Part shown: positions 1-12,200 of the stretch, in pieces
How the letters are laid out: each line of letters starts with the position of its first letter
Position numbering within the stretch: the stretch's first letter is position 1
Origin: Semisulcospira habei
Lineage: Eukaryota > Mollusca > Gastropoda > Semisulcospiridae
Direction of reading: 5' to 3'
Assembly: GCA_036245525.1 (NCBI GenBank)
Contig: BTPG01000005.1
Span: 917,575-981,574, forward strand
Length of the DNA: 64,000 nt
The notes under the pieces: generated by a model
The model's database searches: none
Told to the model about the DNA's origin: nothing
Seen by the model: the letters and a program-made list of their open reading frames with translations, nothing else
Made by a program: the position numbers and the translations under genes

Positions 1-91
1 GGGCTCTCACTGTTTGATGTTTGTGTAGAACTGTATTAAATGTCTGCTTTAATTTTTCTCTCATATTGATTGTTCTGCTTTTAATTTTCAG

Positions 92-220
92 CGCTGCCAT
101 CTATGAGGTCGTATCGAACGGCCACCACCCTGTGTATCCCTGATCCCACTTTCCATGATGTGACACGACACAAGGTCACTCTGCCTGTCGGCACACCTGT
201 ACAACGGGAACTTCTCACAG
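92..220 (+). CDS. C2CD3: C2CD3-like exon a
   Basis: Acceptor TTTTCAG ends at 91 and donor GTAACC follows 220. The exon opens with two bases completing a codon, then 42 codons ([12 protein letters not shown]...PVQRELLT), and leaves one base. The next exon begins with the two bases needed. No earlier exon is visible in the first 91 bases. Confidence 0.78.
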
Positions 221-3200
221 GTAACCATTTAACCCTTATCATTCGGTGTGTGAAATAAGTTTGACTAAAATAGTTCAAGGGTAGTGCCAGAATAGCTTAG
301 TGCCTCTAGGCGCCAAGCTGTTCTGGCACCACCCTTGAACTAAAGCCATTGGTCTATATCCTTATCTGTAAGTACAATAATGTAGCTTGCTAATGGCAGT
401 ATACACATTTGAAGCTTTTAGCCTCAGTATGATAGGGGTGAATGTCTACTGCCAAGTTGATCATAGTGTACAGTACAGGCATAACAATGACCTAAGTCTT
501 TCGTGTTATCTCATCTGAACAGAAGTATACTTGTAGTGTGCCCCCCCCCCCCCCCCCCCCCCCTCCCCCCCCCCGAGGGGGACTATCAGAAGAGTACTCT
601 CGCAAATAATTATGGGTATCTGCAGCTGGTCTTGTCTCGGACGTCCATCAGTGGCCTTTCATTCACACCGAATAATGACTTTCGCAGCATTTCGGGGCAT
701 CCATTGTGACCAAGTACCAGCTGTAGGTCTCGGACATCCATCAGGGGCCTTTCATTCACACCAAATGATGACTTTCGCAGCATTTCGGGGCATCCATTGT
801 GACCGAGTACCAGCTGTAGGCGACTGATGTGTCACCCCAGTAAGCAAAGGTCTTTAGGCCCATGACAGCCGCAGTGGGCGCGGACCCACTGCGGCTGTCG
901 TGGGCCTGAAGGCGGTTTGCTCCTGGGGATGACAGTTCAAGGGTAGTGCCAGATTAGCTTGGTGTCTTCCTAGATGCCAAGCTAATCTGTCACCACCCTT
1001 GTTGAACTTTCATGGCTTATCCATTTTCCACTGTGATCGCATTGAAGGGTGAATGTTTTCAGTTGGCTGCCTTCGTTTTAATTTTTGTAACGCATGGTTT
1101 GTATTTGCAGCATGTGCGAATTCATCAGGGGGTGGTGGTGGACTTCCATTTGAGGTCTGGTGTCGATTCTACCATCCCAACGTTCGAGATCAGGTCATTG
1201 CTCGGGTAAGTGCCAGTTAGACTGATTTTTAAAGGTTTTTGATGAACATTTACTTCCAGTGGTATCGAAGCTAAATCGGACGGTTTCCTTTGGTTTTTAT
1301 TCTCTGTGAACACTGCGAGTTGCACTCTTCTTGACTACATTACAGTGGAATCAATTTTTAAAAAATTCATAATAAATGTAAATCATATAATTAAACATTG
1401 TGTTTAACCCTTTTTATGCAGAATAGCTTGAGATAAATTTATGACAGTTCAAGGGTGGTGCCAGAATAGCTTGGCGCCTGAGGCGCCAAGCTATTTTGGC
1501 ACCACCCTTGAACTAAAATGGTTGATCTAACTCCTAATCTGTAATGTAGCCTTCATAGGACAATTAGAAATTTTTAAAAAAATGTACTTCAGGATGTAAT
1601 GGGTTAAGAGGTATACTGTATTAGTTGATTTGATGGACGGTAATTTTGGTTGTTATTTTTAAATGCATTCCTGTACCATTACAGGGAAAATGAAAGCATT
1701 GATATCATTTAATTTTAAGGTATGCGGCTGCGTGCAGTTAGCCTAATGTAAACTTGTCTCTTGTTTCTCTGTATCAGGGCACTCTGCCTCTGGCCAAACT
1801 GTGTGCCATGGTGACCATGCAGAAACGAGGGGAGTCATCCGTTCAGTCATTTTCGCTGCCTTTGACCCCTGTGGCCTCCGATTCACAAGATGCAGAGGGA
1901 CAGGCAAAGGTCAGTAATTGCTCCATTGTATGATAACACTTTAATTTAGGGATCGCACTGCAAAAGTCATCAGCAAAAACGCTTGCAAGACACAAGACTG
2001 GCTTTCGTTTCGGAATAATTTCGGACACCTCATCGCATTTTATCTCTACATCTAACCTGTTACTGGTCATGAACTTCTGATTAACCCCTTGAGTGTGAAT
2101 AGACTTTGTATCATGATGAGTGCTCATTATTTTTGTGTTTGCTTCTCAGATGAAGGATGCTGGTCTGATTGATGTGACTATCAACTACAAGACTCAGACT
2201 GTTGAGGTGAGGGCTTGGTTTAGAATGTGTGTGTGTGGAGGAGGGGGGGGGGGGGGGAGGGGTGCATCTTGCAGACTAAAATCGGCTCCAGCTGTTCCTC
2301 AGGTTAAGGATTTTCTTTTTCATTCAGCGTACAATCTGTATTCTGAATTTACAGACTTACTCAGTCTGTTTTCCAATTTTCTCCTAATTCTTCTGTATTC
2401 TTCTTCTGCGCATTGAGTTATATTATAAATATGAGAAATGCGCCATATAAATGCTATGCATTATTATTATTATTTCCAGGTCCAGTCGGAGGCCAGTCTC
2501 AGTCAGCCTTTGAACGGCTCTCAAGTCTGCATCTCTGTGGGGGTCATTAGGGCTGCAGGCCTCAAAGTAAGTGGTTGAGAGAGCGAACACACATTCATGT
2601 ATGTAACGGAAAATTGACTGAAACTATGCTACTGTGCCTTTTGTGGTGTGTGCAGTTATTTGTACCTCCACAACTTAGTGTGTAACAGATTAGCATTATG
2701 TTGACTCAGAATTGACTTAGACGTGTTTGACAGCATCTGCTTCCAGTATGCTATATGTAGTGTCTGAGTCTAAGATGCTGTCATCAATTGTGAGTGTTAC
2801 ATTGAGAATCCCAGAATTCAGCATCTCAGTGTAAGAAAATCAAATCCAGTAAGTTTGCGGCTCACTTGGCGGTCTTTGTTGTCATAATATGTTTATTATG
2901 CTATAGGTTTATTTTACTTCACTTTACTTAGATGTGTGTGCACACTTAGTAGAATGACTGCTATACATATGTGTGTTTGTTTCTTCAAAAACATTACCGA
3001 TGACATGACTGAATGGAATGGAAGTGTCTACTACTTACTCATTCTAGCCTAAGAGCCAGTTGTGTAAAAACACAACCCGGGAGGCACTCGGGGAACCCCG
3101 AGGGGACCAAGAGTTGTCTCCCTATACCCACCACCCGGAAGCCGGGTACCCATAATCCCTCAGTCTAGTCTACTTAGGCGCACGATTCGGTCGTCTTGCG

Positions 3201-6200
3201 CTCTGCTCTAGCCTACGGACTTTGGTTTTTCGACCGGTTCTCGGGTTTCGGACTTGCTGTTGGAATGAAGAGCGGGAGATAGGATCGTTTCGTCGGCCCT
3301 GCCTGTGCTGCTGCGTGGCTTTCTCGTCCCCACTGCGTAGCGCCTACGCTTCGACCGCTGGTGAGCTGTCCGGTGAGCTTCGCCGGTCGTGCCAGGCGGG
3401 GTTTTGGACGTCTCCCCCCGTTCCCCTTCGGCGGAGAGGTAAGGTAGCGGGGTTGACCCTCGGCCGGTTCTCGGGCTGGGCACTGGTTTGTGCAGGTACG
3501 AACTTTTTCGTCTTCTTCTCACTGTAATCGTGCTCCCACTCACCTTCGGTGAATCGTAGCTAAGTTCCTACGCATTTGTACCTTGGGTGTGGAGAATTCT
3601 TTTACTCCATGGCCTGATTAGCTGAGTGGCAGTTTGGGGCACGCCTTGTCATCGCGTAGTTGTTCGGCACCAGCGCCTATTCTGGCCCTTTCTGTTTTCC
3701 CTTGCGGGATGTTGGTATAGATACGGGTGATGAATTTAAGCGCACACGCATATGCAGGCATACGCTGTGGACAAGTGCTCACGTACCTTAGAGAGTGGAT
3801 ATACGTTCCGGCGGGCAGCTTGGGGGTTTACGCTCCGTGGCTGGGCGGGCCCCTCGTGACATGTCCACATAAAGTGGTGATTTACTGCCCCGGATGTTTT
3901 TCTTGTCTTGGTTGTCATTGCGTATTGATTTGTGCAGCATGCGGCCGGTGTTGTTTTCCACACACGGTCACCCTTAGCAATGTTGTTGGGGCCTGACTCC
4001 TTTTATGACAGGGGTTGGTACATATGTTGTTGCTCACCTTAGCACTTGACGGCGGTGAAGCTACCTCGTTACTGCACTGCTAGATTGCAGACGTGCAGTT
4101 TGGTACCTCGCTTCCATCATGACGTATTCGTCTTTTGTGTACATATGTTGTTCCCTCGCCTTAGCGCTTGGCGGCAGTGGGCCTACTTGCTTACTGCACG
4201 GCTAGTTGTAGGCGTGCAGTTTGGTACCTCGCTTCTGTCATGACATGTTTGACTTTTGCTACATATGTTGGTTGCTCACCTTAGTGCTTGATGGCAGTGA
4301 GTCGACCTTCTTACTACACTGCTGGCGGGCAGGCTTGACAGTCTGTTACCCCGCTTTGGTGCTTGTGTGTTTTGTTGTTACGAAGGCTACCTTTCGTGGC
4401 TTAGTCCCACAGGACTCGCCCGCAGGCCTTCGGGTGTGTTGTCTGTTGCAGGGATGTGCTACCCATTCACACAGATGACAGTGGCTAGTTCAGCCCCCAG
4501 GGGTCTTTCGCCACTGCCCCGCGGGCCATGCTTGCGTTGCAAGCGATCGGCACCGGTTTAGGCGCCTCCCGGACACCGCGGGTTTTCCGCACGACAACGG
4601 ACTGACATGGAGAAGCCACACCGAATGTCACGACTAGTGCGCGAGCGTGGATCGTGGAGGCCGCTGCCAGGGGGAGCGCACATGAACAGCCTCTGGCAAG
4701 GCCCGCTCGGTATGGCAATTACGCACACGTCCGACTTCTTAGGACGTTGCAGTACACTACCACCTGGAGAGGACAAGCAGCGTCTCGGCTGTAAGCACCA
4801 GCCCGGCTGCTCCTGGTAGGTGTGTTCTTCATGTCCAGGCAGCGCCCATTTGGGACTAGGCCTGTCTTCCGACACTGGAGGTGCCTCCTACCACATTGGA
4901 ATGATTGTGTCACCTGGCCTCAGCAGCGCAGATGGCAGCATTGAAGCGTCTGCAGGCGGGAGCGACCTATGCTGTTGGTGCTTGAAGGATCCCGTTCCGC
5001 CCCGATGAGGGGCATGCTGACGTCCTTCACGCAAGGCAGATGTGCCGGTGGCCGTCGGACAACCACTAGGTCGGGTCTCCTAGGCGCAGGATGTGGATAC
5101 GCCATCCAACGTCTCCTTGGCACCGGTCGCTTGAGACCAGGACGTCCCTGTGGGAAGCTACACACCGGATTCAGTGGACTAGTGCACGTAGTGGGCCTGG
5201 ATCGATGAGGCCGCTTCCAGGAGGGAGCACGCCCGGACGAAGCCTTCTATGAAGCCATGTCCACTATCGGTCCCACTTGTCTCCAAGAAAGTCCATGGGA
5301 TCCCGCTGGGGGTCCCCCTTACCGGCAAGAAAGCCCGCCTCCCTCGGAGCCCGGCTCAGAGACATTCACGTGCACGTCCAGGGACTCTAGTAAGGATGCT
5401 CGCCTCCAAGGAAGGGGAGACTACTGTCGACACAGTTCCAGGCCACCTCAGGTTTGGTGTGTTGCATGGGCCTACTGGTGACCTGCAAACGATGCGGAGG
5501 CTTCCAGTGGCCATCGGATATCCATACAGTCTGTCTCCTGTGCGCTGGGTGTGCTTCCGACCACACTTGTGATGTCTGTGCTACCTGGCCGGAGCTGCGA
5601 TGGTCTAATCTCTGGAACTTATAGGAGGGAGCCTCCTCCCCTCGCGGGTACTTGAAGATTGCCGAGACGCCTTCCGCTGTGCCCCTGACACCGGACGTGC
5701 GAGACCAACTGGATCCGACACAGAAAACGCCACTGAGTAATCGAGGGATTAGTGCACAAAGTGGGAGTTCGACCGTCAAGACCGCCTCCGTTATAGAGCG
5801 CGCCCGGACACAGCTGGTGGAAATAACCCGCCTCTCCCAAGAGCCTGGTTTGGTGGGACGCTCGTGGCGTCCCTCCTCCACCGTCGTTCCCCACTCGTCT
5901 CTCAGGAAGCTGCCAGGATTCCGCTGGGGGTCCCCTGGCCGGCAAAAAACCCGCCTCTCCCAAGAGCCTGGTTCACAGAGACATACACGCACTCGTCCGG
6001 AGCCTCCTGGTTGTGAAGAGCGTAGACACAGGGATTCTACGCGACGTTATCGCTCTCCCTCGCAAGATCATAGGAGGACCTTCCCGCTCGGGGGCTGGGA
6101 GATTGTTGGCATCCTGTCTCGGAAGACCATGGGTGTGCGCTTGCTGGGTCAGTCACTGGAGTGACCTCTCCAGGGCGCAAGCCTGGGCGAAGGGTATGGA

Positions 6201-9200
6201 GATCCTGGGGTGCCCAGTCGTCAAGGTTCCCCTCTCGGCCTCGCTGATGTAGCCAAAGGAATGCAAAGCAGTACGTTTGGCACCAGTTGGCTGCAGGTGC
6301 TGCCGGAACAGTGCGTGAATACAGGCAGCTGTCTGCCTTCGGGGCTCCACTCCTGATTGGAAAGGTTTACTCCCCCACATTTGGCCGTTGGATCCAACCA
6401 GATCTCCTCCGTTCCTCTAGCCGTTGGCTGTCAGAAACAGCTTATCCGCCTAGTGGTGCAATGTGAACACCACCCCCTCACGTGGTTTAGCCCACCAGCC
6501 GAGGTGGTTAGCCAGGGTGTGGCGCTTGGAGCCAGCACGTGAGAGATTAAGGAGATGGATGAGGACCAGTGATGCCCGTCCGTCCTATGTAGGACGCAGC
6601 TGCCGAACAGCAAAGGTGCTACCTCTATCCAGAGCCCCCTACACCCCTGGGAGATTACCGAGACGCCTTTCGCTGTGCCCCCAGCACGGGATGTGCGAGG
6701 CCAACATGATCCGACACGGTAGGCGCACTGAGTTTCAACGGTTAGTGCCCAGAAATCCGCCTCTTCCAAGACCCTGGTTCATTCCCCACTCGTCTCTGGC
6801 CGCAGGGGTCCCCTTGCCGGCAAGCAACCCGCCTCTCCCAAGAGCCTGGTTCGCAGAGACTGACACGCACTCCTACGGAGCCTCCTGTTGGCGAAGATCG
6901 TAGGCGCCGGGATTCTACTCACCGTTACCGCTCTGCTTCGCAAGAGCGAAGGAGGACCTTCTCCTCTCAGCGTTTTACGGATCAGGTCTCCCTCGACTCA
7001 GACGGGTTTCGCCTTCTTCGCATTCCCCATCTCGTTCGGACTCCCTTTCATCCCGTTCCTCTTCCCATCGACCGGCCACTCCCCCTTCCCTCGTCCTCTC
7101 CGTTCCGTTCCTCCTCGTCGCAGCCGTTCTCCTCGTCGGGACCCGCCTTCGGCTCTCAGGAGACCCTCGCCGCGTCGCTCCGTCTTCGCTCTCCCCTTCG
7201 GAGGGAGTCTTCGACCTCTGTGGTTCGCCGTCAGTGGGATTCCTTCCCTCGGAGCCCTCCTCGGTCGCCGGTTCCAGTCAGCGGGACTTCGACACCCTGA
7301 GGGTGACGGCTGGCGACCCCTCGGACTGGTTGCTCGGACGTTCTCAGCCGTTCTCCTCTCCCTCTTCTTCGGCTTCCAGTGCTGCGGTTCCGGCAGTCCT
7401 GTGCTGCGCGGATGGACACTCGGCCGGCGCTGGACGGGACTTCCAAGCTCATCGCCACCGCCCTTCTGCGGAAGTTTGCCCGGCATCGCCAGCTGACTCA
7501 CTGGGGGTTCTCATCCATCGTGGACACCGGGGAACCAAGGCGCAGCCCCTGCTCCCTGCCGTCTAACCGTCTCGACAAGTTTCTTTGGGCACCCGGGGGG
7601 TGCCAGACTTCGGACAGGTGGTACCGCTTGGCTGTGCTCGTGGCGGAGGACCTAGCCACTACACGGAGTCGGATCTACGCACCTTGGTCGTCTCTAAGCC
7701 CGGCTGCTCAAGCTACGCTTCCTACTTCCGTGATTCTTCTCGAGGTCCAACCCTCCGACCTTCGGGCTTCGCGGACAAGAGCGTGCTTCGCTTGGATCCG
7801 ACGCGGACTACTAGGCCTTCTTCTTCTGCTCGTGGGAGGAAGGATAGGTCACAGGAGCTTCTCCTCTCCGACAACGCGACAGCGGAGGGTACTTCCAGGA
7901 TCAGGGCAGCTGGCGATCCTCTGACCAGTGCGTAACCCCTACCCTGGTGCTTGGGGAAAGAACTTCAACTCCCTCCGTGCGTGTCGCTACCTGGACCGAC
8001 GGTAGATCTGGGCCAGTCTTCCCCGGTGGGAACAGGGGCTACACACGGAATGCACCAGGACACCTTCGGAGGATCGGCGCATGAGACTAGGATGATCCTG
8101 TGGAGGGTCTCCACAACGATTTCAGTGGACTAGGGCACAGGGTGGGGTTTTGACCGAGGCCGCTACCCGGACGGAGCGAGCCCGGACACAGCTTTGAGAA
8201 GCAGAGAACTCGCCTCACAGAGCCCAGTTCAGAGAGTCGCGCTGGGCGACGTCCCACGTCCAATCTCGGTACCCACTCGTCTCCAAGTAAGCCGCCGGGA
8301 TCCTGCTGGGGGCCACTTGCCGGCAGATAACCCGCCTCTCCTCGGAGCCCGGTTCGGAGAGACTTACACACGTTCGTCCGGAGCCTCCTGTCGACTCCCC
8401 GGGTGAGGAGTCATCGCATGCTACGTCTTGCCCTTGCCACCATACGGCGCCTGAGGGATGTTGCCATGGTGGATTGGTTAACGAGCTTCAGGAGCTACGA
8501 CTCGCCCAGTCTGCCTACAGTTCGAGGGAACACTTACGTACAGCTCCTCTCGGACCATACCTTACCTGGACCGTCGCGCATTTGTTCCACGGGTTCACCT
8601 TGCGCCCGCTTACGGGGCGCTATGCCACCAGGAGACCACGTAGCAATACCTGTACAAGCCTCACGTGTGCCTACGACATAGCCGTTCGCTACGGACGTGC
8701 TCGCCTCTTGCCAGTTCTGGCACCACTGACGCTACATGCCGGACGTTCTTCCTGGCTCAGCTCAGTCATACGTTCGGAATTACAGGACCCCTCCCTCAGG
8801 GAGGTTAGAGGCTACAGTTACGTTATCAAGGCACTTGCATGGCCTCGAACGTCACATTCGTCAGGGACTGTTCGGTCTTACACTTCGTGGCTACTGGAGG
8901 CTGGCGGGCGGGATGACTTCGCCCGCCGCAATCGCAGAGTTCTGCCAGGCCAGCGAGACTCCTCGCTCTGCTGGGGGCGTTTTGCGGGGGGCACAACTCC
9001 CTCCGGGCGCCTCAGCGCCGTAGGTATTCACCTACCTAGGGTCGTCGGGAGTTTGCGTTAGGGAGGACGGCCATTGGGCCCTAAGGTGTGCTGGAGCGCG
9101 GCACCCACCTCCTCTTCGCAATTCTTCCATTCAGTCATGTCATCGGTAATGTTTTTGAAGAAACAAATTCATTTTTCTTTAAAAGGTATTTTTTCGAAAA

Positions 9201-12200
9201 ATGCTTACCGATGACATGACTCAAACGACCCTCCCACCTGCCCCGCTTGCCGCTGGTGCGCTAAGTATCCTGACTGAGGGATTATGGGTACCCGGCTTCC
9301 GGGTGGTGGGTATAGGGAGACAACTCTTGGTCCCCTCGGGGTTCCCCGAGTGCCTCCCGGGTTGTGTTTTTACACAACTGGCTCTTAGGCTAGAATGAGT
9401 AAGTAGTAGACACTTCCATTCCATTCAGTCATGTCATCGGTAAGCATTTTTCAAAAAAATACCTTTTAAAGAAAAATGAATTTTGTTATTTTAGAGTCTG
9501 CTTTATTGTGATGTATGTATGTTTTATGTGTTGATTGTCAGCTATGCCGCAAAAAATTCCTAATCTTTATGCATATGGCAATAAAGTTTATCTTATCTTA
9601 TCTTATCTTTAGACTCTGAGTCTTTTGTGCTAATCTTACAGTTCGACCAGGAATCGGATTAACCCTTCTAGCCCCAAGGTCCCATTTCTCACATTGTGGA
9701 GGTGTTGCCTAACGACTGTGTACCAGTTGCAGGAGATGGCTTGACCATGATAATTCAAGGGTAGTGCCAGATTAGCTTGGCGCCTGAAGGCGCCAAGCTA
9801 ATCTGGCACTACCCTTGAATTATCATGGTCAAGCCATCTCCTGCTGTAGGGATCCAAGGTTAATTCATTCTCATAACTTTACATTTGTTCTGCGGCGTAC
9901 GTACATGACGTGTGTGGTAGTGCTGTGTCACATAGATTCCCAACAATGCAATACTTTCATGTTTATTTTTAACTCCTTGCCTTTCAGGCAGCAGCAGAGC
10001 TTGCAGCAAGACTCGACTCTGGCATGCAGTATCCGGCCGAAGTTGGCGTCAATGCGTATGTGCGTGTTCGCCTCTCCTTCATCGGAAAACAGGTGAGTGG
10101 AGACTCCAAATTAAGCTTTACCTGTTCCATTAGGTGCTGAGAAGAGGGGGCAGGGGAGCTAACTGTTTGTATGCCCAGCGCTGAGTAATTCCCCATGGTA
10201 TGTGTACTGTTCTACCAGCCCTAGCCTCACCTATCTGGTTTGTTAGTTTACCTATTATTCGGCCCTGACTTGCTAATGGTTTCAGTGATTGTGAAATTTC
10301 AGTGGTGGTGCCAGTACAGCTGTGTGTTGGCTGGAGTGGAGATGTACAGATTTAGCTTTTCCTGTTTGGCCCTTGAGTTGTGACCATAGGATAAATGTGT
10401 CAGCCATGATAGTTCAAGGACATCTTGGCGCCTAAAGGCAGTGGAAGATGGGTCGGCCATGATAGTTCAAGGGTGGTGCCAGAACAGCTTAGCGCTTAAA
10501 GGCAGTGGAAGATGAGTAGGCCATGATAGTTCAAGGGTGGTGCCAGAACAGCTTGGCGCCTATAGGCGCCAAGCTGCTCTGGCACCACCCTTGAACTATC
10601 AAGGCCAACTCATCATGGCCTGTATACAATCTTTATGGAGGCCTATAAAGTTGCAGAAGTCATTAGGTCAGAATAACATTAAGGGTACTTGCCCACTCTC
10701 ACCCTGGCTTGATTTGCTTTCAGGACGAGCGAGTGACAAAGACGGTGGCGCGAACGTTCAGCCCTGAGTTCACACACCACCTGGAGTTCCCCGTGCAGCT
10801 GCTGTGGTCAGGTAACCACGAAGACCCAGGGTGCCTGGCCCAGCTGCTGGAGAAGGGGCAGGCTGAGTTTGAAGTGTGGCACCAGGTGCCTGGGCTTTTC
10901 CCAGGTAAGTGTTAAGCTATGAACAGTAACAATGTGTGATATGACAGATATAGTATTACTCTGGGTATAACACTTGAGAGGTGTCCTGAGTTTGTTGTTT
11001 GTTTCCACAAAACTCTTTACCGATGGCATTACTATTAGGAAGGTACACTTAGCTTACCGATTTCAGCCTAAGAATCTGTTATGTATACCCACACAACCAG
11101 GGAAGCAACTCTAGCCAGTTGTTACCATGAACCCTGAGTATCCTCCCTTCCCTCCTCACGTGAGCAGTGTAGTCAGGCCAGTCTTACGCTTAGCTTCCTT
11201 GTGAACGGATTACCGCAAGTCAGCCTGCGACTTCTTTGACTTGGTTTGCTATTTGTTTCCTCGAAAAACATTACCGATGGCATTACTGTATGGAAGTAGC
11301 ACTTAGCCTAACAATTTCAGCCCAGGGATCGTTGTGTACAGCAACGCCACCGGGGAACCACCCGAGTGAGCTGTACCAACGTCCCTGAATAGCTTCCCTT
11401 CACTGAGTAGCTTCCCTTACCTCATACATAGTACATGCGCAGCGTCACCAGTTTCGCTGTTAGCTTACTGGCGGCGAGTGGGGCAGGTGGGAGTTCCTTC
11501 CGAGTAATGCCATCGGTAAGTATTTTCTCGAAAAAATACATTTTAGAGAAAAATACTTTTGTTTTCTCGAAAAACATTACCGATGGCATTACTGTATAGA
11601 AGAATCATGAAAAGGAGGAGGGCGCCACCAACTATCCCGCGACTGCGGACGCATTAGCGAAAAAGGCTGGGATCAACACCTCACAATTTCAGCTAAGCAT
11701 ACCTAACGCGCCTTGCACGCCGGCAGGGAATGTTGAGCCGCCGAGACGTCGCCCACCTGGGCCAGGTTATCCCGCTGGCTTGAGAGGTCGCGCAGATAGA
11801 AACGTGCAAAGGTGGATTCAGCTCTCCATCCTACTGCGGCGACAATGTCCCGTACTGCGCAGTTGCGGTCAAAGTCGAGGCTGGTTGATACAGCTCTGAT
11901 TTTGTGCGCCCAAATTCGCATCCGCTTGGCTCCTGCGGGGGAGAGGTCCTCGTAAGCGGAGCGTATGACCCACCGTAACCATGAAGAGAGTCTGCGCAGT
12001 AATGTCCGTCTTGCCATGATATAAGGGCAGAAGAAGGCGGGAGCGACTTCTCCGAAAAGGTTTTGCTCGTCGGAGGTATATCTTTAAGGCCCGAACAGGG
12101 TCCTGTTGGTGGGACTCCTGGGACTGGGAGGCAGCGGCCGGATGGTGATCACCTGTGCCCTGGCCGAGAGGAGCCTGTTCTTGGCGAGAAAGGCCGGGTT

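Larger units (their letters stand above)
221..1110. other. Intron a-b: hairpin elements, C-run and a 98-bp duplication
   Basis: No gene. Holds two hairpin elements of family I (231-440; 933-1008), one hairpin of family III (848-920), a long C homopolymer (541-575) and a two-copy direct repeat (630-825). Confidence 0.7.
2979..9480 (+). mobile_element. DIRS-like element A (decayed)
   Basis: Left tip GTTTCTTCAAAAACATTACC at 2979 and right end ...GAAAAATGAA at 9480, each bordered by TTT. Left ITR 2979-3170 and right ITR about 9270-9480 are near-identical inverses. ICR at 9131-9235 equals the inverse of both joined ends. The tip motif here is TTACCGATGACATGAC. The interior keeps a Gag Cys-motif (5466-5624), Gag repeats, and a remnant of the YR C terminus. 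I find no RT YxDD motif, so it is likely non-autonomous or dead. Confidence 0.85.

Noticed and set aside
272..341. microRNA precursor hairpins
   Set aside because: Many near-identical palindromes with TTAA or transposon-like flanks fit MITEs better; no evidence of processing in the sequence alone.
1012..1209. Open frame starting HVRIHQG-type sequence near exon b
   Set aside because: Splice phase with exons a and c selects a different frame that matches the C2CD3 family.
10812..10818. GTAACC donor inside exon g
   Set aside because: Frame continues with family-like sequence to the GTAAGT at 10905, and phases fit only the longer exon.
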